From Taeniopygia guttata (taxonomy: Eukaryota; Chordata; Aves; Passeriformes; Estrildidae), in contig NC_133027.1 in assembly GCF_048771995.1 (NCBI RefSeq), forward strand, positions 58,961,501 through 59,025,500: a stretch of DNA of 64,000 bases, in the 5' to 3' direction. Within the stretch, counting starts at the first letter, position 1; every line of letters starts with the position of its first letter. Made by a program: the position numbers and the translations under genes. Shown here one piece after another: positions 41,145 to 54,500 of the stretch. A model generated the notes under the pieces. That model had not been told where the DNA came from, ran no database searches, and was given only the letters and a program-made list of their open reading frames with translations.

Positions 41145-42478
41145 CTCAGCAGCAGTAAACTGTCAGCCAGGAGAAAGAAGTATTTACTGGGGTTTTTTTC
41201 CCAAGGTTAGCTTTCCTTGGCAGGGTGAAATAAATCTCACTGAGGCAGTGAACTCCAGCTCCATCCCTTACCATTTAACTGCTGCTCTTGGGTGACTGGC
41301 TTTGTTTCTCGGCTGCTGTGTCACTACATGAGATTTGTGCACTAGAACCATTTGTTGTGGCTTGCCTTTCATTTCTTTTCCCATTTAAATTAAATATTAA
41401 CTAATCCTAGGGGTGCTGCCAGTTTTAAACAAAGCCTAAAGACTAAGAAAAGCCAGACCTGCAGCAAAGATAATTTTTCACCTGATCAGCTACAACATCT
41501 GGAAACAAAAGCATTCTCAGCTCAATAATTCATGCTCTTCCTCATCTGTATCAGTTGGAAGAATAAACCTTGCTCCTGTCTAAGGAGCTCTGCACTGTCC
41601 AGTACAAAAGCTATCACTTGGTTTTACAGTCTGCAAAGTATCTAACAATTCTCACAGGGCAGGCTGGCAGGATCGGGATGCTTCTTATCTCACGAGAAAC
41701 AAAGGAAGGAAGGATCTTTTTTCTGAAGACAGTTAATCAGTATTGATCGCAGGGACTTTATGCAAAGATGCTCGGGCAGGGAGAACAAAGAGTAGGCAGC
41801 ACTCTCACATCCTGCCTTAAAACAGACAGAAACGGGAAGAGTTTCCCAGCCCTCCCACCCTCATTTCTCCCCAGGCCAACCGGAGTTTGGTATCAGACTG
41901 TTGGACATTGCCCCCTGAGGAGGAATGGCAGGAGAGGGTCTGTCAGCAGGCAGCAGCTCTGTCTCCTGCTCTGTTTGGGCTTTCAGCACCCGCCCCACCA
42001 TGCTTTAATGCTTGACACCTCCGAAGGACCGAGCTCACCATCAAGCAGAGGGGGTAAACCCCAAATGCTGGGATGGTATTTCATTTCCACTGAAGCTTTC
42101 ACAGTGAAGTTTTAAATCCTCCCAGCCGGGAAGACCTTGTCCTTCTGCAATCCTTTAATAACACTGGCAATCCTGAAGCATTTTACATCTTATCCTCTCA
42201 GAGCATCTAACAGACAGTTTTGTTTAACAGTGCATCTAAGACCAGAAAAAAAATCCCATATTCTCTTTTTGTTGTGGCAACAAGCAAGAACAAAAGGGTA
42301 AATGCTTTGCTTAAGGCTGAACAGCAAATCCTCACCAGCTGAGAATCAATCACCACCTCTCACTTAGCTTTATAACCAAATCTCCTGCCTCAACACAGCA
42401 AAGGTAGGTGACCATCTCACCTCAGTGAGAAAAACTCGCCACCATGTTATCTCTATTCTTTCTTTTCAAGCTAGCAGT

Positions 42479-42493
42479 GCTTGCTTGCTTGCT
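42479..42493. repeat. short (CTTG)n run
   Basis: Three to four copies of CTTG ending in CTGC; a minor tetranucleotide repeat. Confidence 0.6.
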
Positions 42494-45400
42494 GCATCAT
42501 GTGATGAGCCTGCTCTACATCACCCTAGGACAGGAAAAAGATGATTAGTTTAGTGCTCAGTTACCTAAGGTTGCTATGCTGGCCATACAGACTGACAGCA
42601 TCCCCATCTCCTGCTGCTAGTGGCACAGATCTCTGCAACACAGCCTCTATAAAATACATACAATAGCCTAATAAAACACAGGAATAGCTGTAAGTAGACA
42701 CAAAGGACCATATCTGCAAAATGGAGCAATCTTGATTTGTACCAATAAAAGCCACAGGATGCTGCATTTAAAGGGAAAGGTATATATGTACTTCATAGCA
42801 CTGAAGGGGAAGGGATGCCTCCAGATATGTACGTGTCTGCATGTGACCTTATCAATATGCTGGAGTAATCACTTGTCTGTGAGGCACATGCATCTTTAGA
42901 TATGAGATTTAAAAATACCTTCTGTGTCTCTACCTATATTCTGGTTTTTCTCCCTGCTCTCACCATAATGTTTTATAAGAAGTATTTATAAATCTCCACC
43001 TTTCTGCTGCCTTCTTTCCTTCCACTGCTCTTTTTATAACCAACTCACAGGCCTTTATTATTCTTTGTGGCATTTCCAACACCAGTTTCTGCAGAGTGAT
43101 CTCAGACTTTGCTATTTTTAAATAAGTGTAGATGTGATTATCACTTAACCTGCTGATCCTGAGCCATATTTTGACCAGCTTGTGCTATGGATGGGACAAA
43201 CCACCCCCACACTTGGTGCCTACAGCTCCTACAGAGCCTCTCTGGTCTCAGACACCTTGAATTTCAGTAACACAGTAATAGTGTCCTTAGGTCTGTAGGA
43301 CTGGTAATGTCACTTTCGTGATGCCTTCTCTCCACTCATCTCTGCCAGAGATATCTTCTTTCCTATATACTTTAATGTTAATTTCTGCTTGCTTTTAAAT
43401 GCAAAAAGTCAAAATACAAACATCTCATTAATCTTTTTTCTCATTATTTAATCTCATTATTGAAAAAGTTTTGGTTAGGGTAATGATCTCTAGTTCCATA
43501 GATACAGCCAATCACAGAATAGGATTCTGTTTAGCATTTTCTCAGCTTAGCTCTGTATTTAATTTAGCAGGGTATTTTCAAACCTCAAATAGTTGTAAAC
43601 AACACAAGCAGGCTGATAAAAGTGCTCTAGACCCACAGTACCCCAGGCAGTAAGTGGGAGTGGGTGTGTCAGTCACTGCTTCAGAGTATTCCCAAGGGGT
43701 GAAGTACTCAGTAGGATAGCTATCATCCCTTTAATCTGCATATTGCAGACTCAGGGTAAATGTTGCCTGTGGATGCAATCCTGCTTTGCCAGTAGCTGAG
43801 GGAAGGAAGGTATTAACCATCACTCCCTGGGGTCCCTGACCAGCGATATCAGTGTCCTGTGTTTGTGAAGTGGGTCAGAACATGGGTCAGTCTGAACCGT
43901 GGTTCAGTCATTACCTCCCTGCACTGTCAGGTCACCTGGATGTACAGACTTTATTGGCATCGTACTTGTGTCACATTAGTCAGAGCACATTGTGTTTTTG
44001 CTGGGTTTGGCTCTCGGTCAGCTCCTGGAGGCAATGCACCATCCAGCAAAAAGCCTGCCCGGCACCCCTTGGAGAAGGCTTTTGAAGAAGCTGAGCTGGC
44101 AGCACCGACAGGCAGCAGCTCAGGGCCCTGCACCACGGCACTGCCGGTGTTTGGCCCAGCACCAGCTGCTCTAACACCAAATGAGCTGCAGCAGGAGGCC
44201 TCTGCTGCACCACCTTTGGAGAGAAGCAGGCAGAGAGTCCCAGCCTTGGCAAACCTCCCACCAGAGACAGCACTGCTGGATGCTTCCTCCCTGCTTTAGA
44301 TTTTAGTCCCTGCTCTATGTGCACGTATGTGCTTGTGGATAAAGGCAGAAAAGGCACTGCAACAGCAGGGAAAAAGGCAGGATGGTGCTCAGTCCTTACA
44401 TTAATCCTTATCCAGCAGTGTTTGGAAATTACTGCCCTGGACACAGAGTTTAAAGAAAGTTTTTACACAGCATACTGCATCTGCAGGGGTGGGTGACTGA
44501 GATACAGGCTGAGGGAAACAAGGAAATCATCTGGTCTCTAGAACAGATGCTGAGGAATGTGTACCATATACCAAATCCAGATGGGCTGAATGATGAGTAA
44601 ACGCTATCTTTACCTCTTATCTCTCCAGCTTTGTGTTTCACCATCATGCTAAATGGCCCCTACCCTTGCAAGTAGCCTAATGATTACTTTCTCCAAAGGG
44701 TTTAGGTGTGATTCAGAAACAGAAAGGTGACTCCTCACATCAGATTGAGTTACTGGTCTGAGTGTCTCTTTCATACACTCTCACACAGAGTTCCCCAGCT
44801 GCCAGCAGTGCTAGCACAGGGTGACCCCCTGAACCTGCCTAGGGATGGGTGCACCCCAGAGGCATTGCAGCTACTGACACCCCACCAGAACCTATGTGTG
44901 CCCACTGCCCCTGCAGATAAAAAGCTGCCACTGACAAGCATGATAATGGCTTGAAATTGTTTTCCTCACAGAACTACAGCTTTGATGGATTTTATTTTTT
45001 TAATATAAAAGTATGTGTCACTTTGAAATGCTATAAAAGTGCAATACTTTCATGTAGAAATGTTAGACATCTCCACTACATGCATTAAAAAGCAGTTTCA
45101 TGTCAAGGCCAAGCAGGTTGTGCAGAGAACCATTAAGTGCCACCATTTCATGTGGGGATGGTTTAGTCAAGAGCAAGAAATTGGAGCTGTCAGTAGGGAT
45201 GAGCTGCTGGCACCCAGCAGAAACACAACCACAGCTGTGGTGTGGTGGGGGGAGGAGAGGAGTGTTTCCCACCCATTTATCTCTGCTAATTTAGTCCCCA
45301 TGATGAATGAAGAAGGAGGGAAAAAAAAAAAAGATATCTTTGAATCAGGACAACACCTTGGCTTCCAGAGCATAGAGGGTAGAAACTGTTTCAGCATAGC

Positions 45401-48400
45401 TCATATCTGTGAAACCTTTCAAAGCTGTGAACAAGATGCTAAATAGATTTAATATCACTATCCCCTCAGGATGCAATAGCTTATCTGCTTACAAGTTTTA
45501 TCACTCACATAAGGCACTGCTGAGAGGCCAATCCCTTCCGTGACAGCATTGCTGCCCTGCCAAGGGCCCAACATGCCCCCAGGAAAAAGGGAGGCACATC
45601 TTCACAGTACCTGTGTGGACCCTCCCTCCACTAGCAGACTTTGAGTCTGCCCAGACAAGCCCACTGAGCCCCAGAGTGTGCTCCTGCGAGTGTCTGGATT
45701 CAGGGCTTTGTCACTGAAAGTCCCCAATGGCCACGATACCTGTGGATGTGACCCCCCTGTTCTGTGAGCAGAGGAATCTGTAATCTTCCCAGCAGCAACA
45801 GTGTCACAGCATCTAAGGCATCCCCATTTGGATGTCATGGAGCTGCCAGGAATTCATGCCTCTGTGGCATAAGGTCGTGCAGCCACAACTCTGCTTGGGG
45901 ATACTGCACTCTATGGTGGGACAAGCCAAATACATGGTTAATTATCAGCAACAATTTCCAGCTACTTTATTTGAAAAACGTAACTTACCTACATCTTCTC
46001 TCTCACATGCCTGCACGCGCACACATGTACATATACACTCCCATGCTCTTTCCAGAAGAGGGGGAAAAATAGGCCAGGCAACATGAATAATGAAGATGCT
46101 GGCACTCCCTGGGGCCATATTCTTATACAGCTGTGATCCTTGCAGCTCCATTATGAAAGTATCACCTTCTGAATTCAGACATGTTGAAACTCTTTGTAAT
46201 TGAACTGCAGATTTATGTTTAAATCAAATGCCACTGTTCTTTCAATTGTGAAAATAGAGTTGTGTCATTAGGTTGGACCTTAATTTCCCAGCCTGGGGGA
46301 TCCCCATGTCATCTACAAGGCAGATTGCTGATTCTGCAGCACTCTCCTGACACTCATTATTCTCTGGCCCAGGAACCTGCTCTGCTGTCAAAATGAGACT
46401 GAAGAGACCAGGAGGCAGACACGCCACATGGCCCCTACTCTAGATGAACAAAAATTCAACTGAAGAAATATTTTATAAAGCTTCTTCTTTTTCTCATTTC
46501 CAGTGGGGAGTATTGGCTGATGTGGCAGCAGGGTTGCTCTGAGGTCAAGATGGAGAGATCAAAGGCCCGCACTCTGGTCTGCAGCGCCTGGGTCTTTGGG
46601 ATGCTGCCAGGAACAGGGCAGGCCCTTGGGAAGGCTCCCGTGGGAGAACAAGGGTGTGCTTGCCTTCCCCCCCTCCTCTTAGATGCTGTACCAAATGGGC
46701 TGTCCCTTTCCACCACTTGATTGCAGTGAGAAGGGAGGAGGGAAAGGGATGTCACACGGGAATTTCACGTTTTTCCTGTGGTAGGGAATTAACCTTGCTT
46801 ATTTGCATGATAAAGGGTGAGATTTAATTTCTTTAATGTGGTAGGCAGTATTTGCAGCTGCTGGGAGGGACACTGCTGCTCTGAGCTGGGCCACCTTCGT
46901 CCTGGGCATCGCTGCAGGGAACGTGTGAGGGCTGCAAAAGCTGCGTGCAAAGAGCAGGAGCAGCAATGCATCACAGCATAAGCTAACAAATGTGTATGTC
47001 TCACTTTGGGAATGAACTGCATCCAGCCTGGAGAAACCAGACTCCTCACTAAGAGTTCATACTGCCAGTGATGCTCTTAGGAGGAGAGTGATTATGGTTC
47101 TGATGTCTCAGTCGTGACACAGCTATGAGTGAGCTAAAATCACATGCTATATCAATTTAAGTTGATCAATGTTAACTTGTGTGAGCACATGCACAGGACT
47201 CCTCCATATACTGATATGTTTCCAATTGGAGTGTCTTGCCAGCACAGGAATGTTTTAAATCCTTGGCAGTTTCACTACCAAAGCTGCTTTAGCTTTGAAC
47301 ATTTTCTTAAATCATGCATGACACTGTGGGTAAAACAACCAGCCCTTCCCTAAGATGAAGAAAGTACCCCAGTAAATATGATGATCTGGCAGCGTGGCTG
47401 GTCTGCGTGAGATGCTTCTGCTGACACAGGGATGTTGATGTGGGTTCACAGCTCCTCACATCCCTTGGCTGCCACAGCCATCATCCCCCACGTCTGCAGG
47501 GCAGATGTAGCTTTTACAGGGCCAGATACGACTGAAAGTGAATGCTGGGGAATGCTGCTCCTTTATCAGTTTCAGGGGCAAAGCACGTGGTGAGAGGGCT
47601 GAGGGCAGTGGCACATCCCTTCACCTTCTCTTGCGTCAGTAAATCCCCAGCTGGCCACTCTATCTGCACTGTCAGAGTAGGTCAGTGCCAGGGACAGAGC
47701 TTGCAGGTGCAGAGGAGTGTTGGGTTAGCACAGCCACCATCACGAGCACATCACAGTGGGCATGCTTACATCTGCCAGAAAGCTTGTATCAAAATGGTAT
47801 CTCAGCACAAGGAAAATCAAACTCCAAGACTCACTAACAAAAGCTGTTATATTGTTAGGAAGCCCATGTGAAATCAGATGAGAGTTCAACTTAAACCAAC
47901 ATCTAACTGAACCTGTCCAAATCAAGTAAGTCCATTTCAAAGGAGGGATCACAACAATTTTGCACTGGCTTAATTATGTAGTTTCAGATCAAACTGACAA
48001 TAGAATCAGGGCAAGATATAAGATAGGCATGAGAATATTATAACCATAAATATGCAAGAAATAGAAGTAAATATTTTATGTTGTCAACATGGGTCATATA
48101 ACAATTACTAGAGCTGAAGAGAAACATTTAATTTCAAATGGCATTTTAATTTAAAAAATTCATGTAGCTCCGAAGAGGAGCTTATATGATGAAAGACCTG
48201 TTTAGTCTAATGAAATTGTATTTATGCCCTTCAACTCGCAGTTTGCTTAAACTCTTAAAGCTATCATGGCTATAAAATAAAAACCACTACACAGCATACA
48301 AGAGTATAACAAGAGTATATAAATGCATGTGGAAAAGTAGCATAAGAGTTAATATTTATCTGGGCAAGCTAATAAAAGTAAACTGACCCACAGACAGATA

Positions 48401-49083
48401 CTTATGAGATGGAAACACAGGGCTGAAGGATATCTGCAAAATCATACAACAATCCTCCTTACGTATCTCAAAGGGTTGCCTGAAACTAGCTGCAGAAACA
48501 CTCATGCCCCTTTCTGCCCCTCTAGTTGTCTCTCTGTTCACCTTTTCAGAAGATGTTATTTTCTAGTTAATTTTTTGTGAACCACAGGTGATTATATTCA
48601 AGTTTGTGCAAAAGGTAGCTCTCTCAGACCAAGATGTAAGACGTAACATTTCCAGCTTCACAAGATCATCATGCTTTGCCTGGGATGCCAGATTTATCTC
48701 ATGTAATTAATATTTCAGATATCTTCAAATATCTTCCCTGATTTGGTTAAACTATTAACACATGTAATGCTTTTCTGCATTTCTGGATTGCAGAAGTACA
48801 TTCCTGAGTAGAGAAGTTGCCAGATTAAAGACTCTGTTAAAAAACTTTATATTATTGGACTTTTAAAAAATGAATTAATCTGACTGTTTAATTCCTATTT
48901 CACAATATTCTGAGTTTCCTGATTTATTTTGCCTAGATTTTGTAAACAGACATTAGGTTAATTTTTATTTGTAACTGAACTTTATGCAGGCCCTACCAAT
49001 TCTGGCTCTCTTGCTCCAACAAAGTATTTCAGTGTGAGCATCTGCAAGCACAACAAAGCTTGTTGAAACCTAAACAAATAGAA

Positions 49084-49138
49084 CAAAACAAAACAAAACA
49101 AAACCAATAAAAAGAGAGAGAGAAAAAAATTAAACCTT
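49084..49138. repeat. (AAAAC)n and (AG)n compound microsatellite
   Basis: About four to five AAAAC pentamers, then CCAATAAAAAG, a short (AG)n run and an A tract. The pentamer run is common as the tail of decayed retroelements, but no body is recognised here. Confidence 0.8.
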
Positions 49139-51424
49139 TGGGGTTTTTTTTAAATCATATTGACATTAAATTTTGTGTGGCACTCTCTTACCATGTTTGT
49201 TTACACAAGATAGAAAAATTAGTAAGAAAATCTCCAGAAACTAATGGTCAATCAAGAAAAATTATAGAGAACCATATTTATTCTGTACATTCAGAGTTTA
49301 ATTTTCTACTTTGGTTTCTGTTACAACTGGGTCAGAGCTTATGAAAGGTTTTTTTTTTTTCTCTGAAAGATGGACAGCATTATAAAGTCAGAGCTCTTAC
49401 AGGCACTAATCAAATCCTTCAGCTGAAGACTAACAGCATCTGTAGTAACCACACATCATCTCATGTCTCTGCTGTCTCCAGAGATCCTACCCCACAACAC
49501 TGGATATACTTAAAAAAAAATTATTAAGTTTGTAATGACCAGAAAGAATAGGTATCAAGAGCCTGAAAATTTAAGAGGATTAAGATTGCTTTTGCAGAGA
49601 CCCTCCTGAACAATGCCTTTTATTCATATTACATATCTGTAGCAGAGCATTACTATTTGCTGGAATTCTTCTTGGCTGCATATTTTTATCTAATGAAATG
49701 CTCCAAAGTATTTCCTCCCTGGATAAATACCACAGAACGTTACACTGGGACATCACACTGTAACTGAGGATGTCCTATGAAAAACAGGGTACTCAGCTGT
49801 TTGGTTTTTCACCATTTTACTTGCATCTTGCATCAGATTTCAATAACCAATAACTAAATTATTCATCTGCTTCATATGCTTAAGCACAGAGCCACGGATA
49901 CTCCTATTCAGTCTAGACATGCTGGAAAAATGCTTCAAATTGAGAAAATGTTTGCTGAATCCACCCTGATTTCCATCTCATATAACCCAGTGGCTAAAGA
50001 GTGAAGGGATATAAAAACAAACATTTATGTTAACCCATCCATTAACTTCACTCACCTGTGCAACTCCTCTAGCTATGCTGCCGTTGTTACTGAGAAGAGC
50101 AGGGACGTGCCTAATGTATGCAAAGCATCTTGGAATATTTCTTTTCAAACAGAAAATTTTGTGGTATTAAAAAAAAATCTTTATTGTTTTGATAATCTCT
50201 GACTAAACCCATTTGTTTTTTCTGGTCAGGGATAGTCAAATGCCTCCCATCCAGGATAGCTGGAAAACTAGCAAGAGAGACAGTGTAGAACAATGTTCAG
50301 ACCTGGAATGTGATGGCATTGAAAGTCAAACCAGCAAAGGGAAAACAAGTTTTACTTCACAATTTGAAGTGACCTTGTGTACTGCATTAGCAACATGATG
50401 TTCCCTCAGTTTGGATAAGAAAATTATGTGTGATTCACAAAGAAACATTTGGAGCACAGTTGTGCTCGTTAGTCTCTGTATTTATGGCTCTGGCAGCTCT
50501 TCCACTGTAAACACCAATGCTGAGGATCAGATCTCTGCTGTGAAACGCTCCTACAGAACAAAACATCACCAGAAAGCACCACAGGAGGGGTTTGAGGGCA
50601 GTACTATTTCTCACCTTCCTAAAACGGTCTAAGTAAGTTCTGCTTTTTGTAAGGTTATGTAAAGTTCAATGGAAAGAGAAAAAATAGCAAATTGGGTACT
50701 CAGAAATGCCTCAATGATTTTGAGTTACTATGATCAAAGTTAATTTAAGGTATTTTTGATAATGTGTTGCTTCATGACACAGACTAACATCCTTTGTAAA
50801 AGGGATCTGAAGTGGTTTTATCGAAGCTGAGGCTTAGACTGATCCTTGTACACATGCATGGGGAAGGAGTCCCTGAAGCACAAGTGTAGGGGCTTTTTGA
50901 AAGACTATATGAAGAATAACAATACCTCTGGAATATTCCAATTAAGACCAGTTGCTCTTGGTTACCTAGTGAGAAATGTTAGATCCCCTTCCATGAGCAT
51001 TTGCACTGGCAGTATACGCAGTGAAACCACTCCAACCATCCTTCTCTGGACATCATTCCCTTCCCCTGCTCCTGTCCATGACCCCTGTTTGCCACTGGCC
51101 AGGGGAATTGCAGGTGTTTTCCTTATGCAGGTGGTCTCAGGGATTCAATTCACATCACAGTCATGACAGGAAGCTGAGGGGGAGCAACACATCATCTTGT
51201 CGGGGTCTGGCAGAAGAGATCAGGGTAAGGAGGAGAGTGAAAGCTATGAACAAGAGTGGTGGTACTGTCTTGTAGCACAGCCCAAGAGCAGAAAACCTTT
51301 TTACTCCCTTTCTCTAAGGCTCTCTGTGTGTTGCAGAGTCTGGGGCGGATCCCTGACCTCCCACAGAAGTGGACTGGGTGCTGTGCAAGTTCCAGGCTCC
51401 ACTGTGGAGTGTGGAGAGATTATT

Positions 51425-51577
51425 TTAGGAAACTGAAATGTTTCCATCTCTGGAGGTCTTTGAGAACCGGACGGATGAGCAGCAGTCAAGAATAGTTCAG
51501 TTACAGTCAATCCTCCCTTGGGTCAGAGGCAAAGTTGGTGATTTTATATGATTTTTTCCACTCCTATGATTCTATGG
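51425..51577 (+). mobile_element. CR1 LINE 3'-end fragment
   Basis: Reading +, TTTCCATCTCTGGAGGTCTTTGAGAACCGGACGGATGAG matches the CR1 block 'ccctggaggtattcaagaaacgtgtggatg'. The end, GTTGGTGATTTTATATGATT then TTTTCCACTCCTATGATTCTATGG, matches the CR1 3' terminus 'ttggtgatcttagaggtcctttccaaccttaatgattctatgg'. The ATGATTCTATG octamer-type tail marks the 3' end. The middle is diverged, so it is an old, 5'-truncated copy. It is the clearest sign in the window of a bird or close sauropsid genome. Confidence 0.85.
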
Positions 51578-54500
51578 TTGAAGCAGGGCCATGGTTCAAC
51601 AGGACACCACAATTAACTAACACCTCATAACCAACACTACATGCAGTTAACCATTGTATGCATCTCTGAGTTGGCGGTTTGCATTTGCTCTCTCATGCAG
51701 TATTACCCTACATCTACAAACATATCAAATAACCAAACTTCTCTTTCATAGTCAAAAAGCAGTTCTTACAAAAGCTAGGGGTACTGCTTCCCCTACATAA
51801 AAATTCCCAGAACTAAAAATTATGCTTCCAAGCCTTACAAGGAGAATGCAAGAAAATTAACACATTTATATGAGAATACTTTATATACTGAAAGTGTCAC
51901 TGATGCTGCATGTACTTCTGTCATGGAGAATGGGAACATGAGAGAAGGGGATCTTTTAGCCAGCACTATCCTACTTGCATGGAATTTCTACCTCTGCACC
52001 ACCATCCATCCCTGGAAAAAATATTCTTATTGCTGATGGATGGGAAGCCTGCAGCATCCATATAAAGTCAATTAACTCCTGCAGTATTTCTGATTCTTGG
52101 AGGGGAAAAGAATTCTTGCCTGTGCCTTATTGGGAAATCTCCAAAATATGGCTCTGGTCAGCTTTACATTGCCTTTGGGACTGATGCATACACCCTGCTT
52201 GATTGAAAGGGATCAGACAATCATGGGAAAAACCCCTTGGGACAGAGGAATAATCTGAATATCTGTTTGATACTGCTGTGTGGATGTTCAGACAGAAAAA
52301 AAATACTGCTTATACCTCTGTTTCAACATTACTTTTGGGGTATGGCAGGTAGTGCTTTGGGGCAATGATCAATGGACTTGAAATTAACGTTCAAAGTAGT
52401 TTAGTCAGATGTAGCAGTCACTGAATTACAGATTAAAATGCAAAAATACGTCTAACATAGTGTTAGATGGAGGGTGGTTAAAACCTCAGAAAATATTACC
52501 ACTTTTTCCAATGCCAGCTTCATTTCCAGATACCACAAAAACACAATCTGGAGTAGCTTATTGTTTCTGGAAATCAGATTTAAAATACACAGTAAGGGAG
52601 ATAAAAAAAATAAAAGCAACTTAGTGATTCTGTCAGCCACTACACAACAGAGCTTAGCAAAACCATAGCCTTTGAAATATAAAGTGATTTCATAAACATT
52701 CTTTAAGAGATCTTTTCCTCTGTAGTAATCTGGTATTGAACAGCATCAATGTCACACTGTGGACTTGAACAGACTTTAGTCTGATCCAATGAGACAGTGC
52801 CTCTGCTCCCATCACTCCTGACTTCACAGTCACAAGCTGGCAGGACAGAGGGGTTGGCTTTAACCTGTAATTTTTGTCACACTGGTTGATCCCTGTCTAT
52901 AGCTCCATGGGCAGCACACAGCCATGCTGAGGCTCCCAAGTATCATTTAAATGCAGGGCTCAGTACGGTGTGGGAGCCCAGTTCTGTACTGAAAAGATGT
53001 ACCAAAATTAAAAATCCATGCAAAACACAACTTATCATCTATGACTTTCAGATGTGCCTAGCACTTTAGACCTGAAAAGAGTAATTACAAGTTTTAATAG
53101 TAACAACGTATTTCAATATAGGTTGGGCAACTTTAGCACTGAGAAGAGATTGGTAATGAATAAAGGAGGCATTAAATTCCCAGCCTCCAGGCAGAAGGAC
53201 AACTTGGACCTATTATGGTGCTGGTGGAGAGGGAACCTTCCCAGGTGACAGGGACAGCTCTGCCCACACAGGGAATAGACTTAAGGAGACCCACTGCCCT
53301 GCTGATGGGCTTCCATGTCATGTGAGTATCCATTTGTGAAGAGCTCGTGCTAAGAAACATCTGCCAGGCACAGACCATGTCTCTGATGCAGCTGAGAGTC
53401 ATCTGGGAATGCTCCAGTCCCACACTCAGCTTTTCTGGGGAGGAATTCAGTTCAGGACTGATTGTTTTTCAGAGTAAACTTCGGTAAAGTCTCCTGGAGT
53501 TTTGTTATCATGTAGTATCCATGCTGAGTGCTCATACTCTTAATTAGCAGTTTGCAGGTTGTTGGATAGAGTGGCCAAAGGGATTTGCTGAGCTTCTGCA
53601 TGAAGCCACTTAAATCTGACCACAGGTCTGAAACCAAGGAGGAGAATCATACAAAAGGAATGCTTTTAAGTTTGGCAAGAGGGTTCGTATTTTGCTGGCA
53701 AGATTTTTTTTATGCTACCATCACAGGGTGAGACTCAAGCCACTATTGACAATCGCAGTGGTGATTTTACAACTTCTAATTCAATAAGAAACAAGCTACA
53801 GGCTAGCACCCATGCTGGTACCTGGTCTGGCTGCTGCCACACCTGGAACATGCAGCACTTCTATGCAGAAGAAGTATTTATCTGAAACATCTCTGCTCCC
53901 CAAGTCATTGCCTCTCCAGCATTAGATGGAAGTTATTTATGAACCACTTGAAGGTTAAAGCCCCCTTCTGCCCCTCAATCTTGGCTTTTGCCAGCACCCA
54001 TTCTCCCATGGGGCCAGAGAAACACAGCTGATGCTCCTCCCCATGGCCTGACATGCTTTTGAGTTCTCTGTGTTTTGAGAGACTGACTCCTTTTAGGATA
54101 AACCAACCCTGCATGTTCCGAATTGTCTTGCTGGTTCCTAAAAGGGCACCTTTAAGTTAATTGTGTTTTGTGAAGACCTATCACCTTTAAGGAGTATTTT
54201 CAGCTTGTTTAGTCTTGCAGCCAGAGCCAGGCCAGATAAAGAGGGACTAATTTCTGTCAGCATTATCTCCATCCCCCCCCACCACCACACATGGGCAGGC
54301 GCAAAGAGAGTGGTCATCCCACTGACCTAGCAAAGGGCTACGGGCACACTGATGAGGCAATAATAACCCCTGATTTTGTCCAAAAAGTGCTTATTGATAT
54401 GGTATCAGTTTAAGTTAAATTTTTTGTGACTATTTTGCACTCAGTTGTCAACCAAACACTGTATTTTTGAAAAAAATTGCTTCCTCTGCCCTCATTCCTT

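Larger units (their letters stand above)
34261..51420. other. intergenic sequence, middle part
   Basis: No gene is recognised. The content is mixed unique-looking sequence with a poly(A) run at 39671, a 20-bp duplication at 41105, a CTTG run at about 42480 and an (AAAAC)n/(AG)n microsatellite at 49084. GC is somewhat higher around 43.8-44.3 kb and 46.5-47.0 kb, where open frames of up to about 150 codons overlap on both strands and look like by-products of composition. Confidence 0.55.

Noticed and set aside
43859..44444. Overlapping open frames of about 146 (+) and 154 (-) codons
   Set aside because: Long frames on both strands at once in a GC-richer patch indicate composition. Neither translation resembles a protein family.
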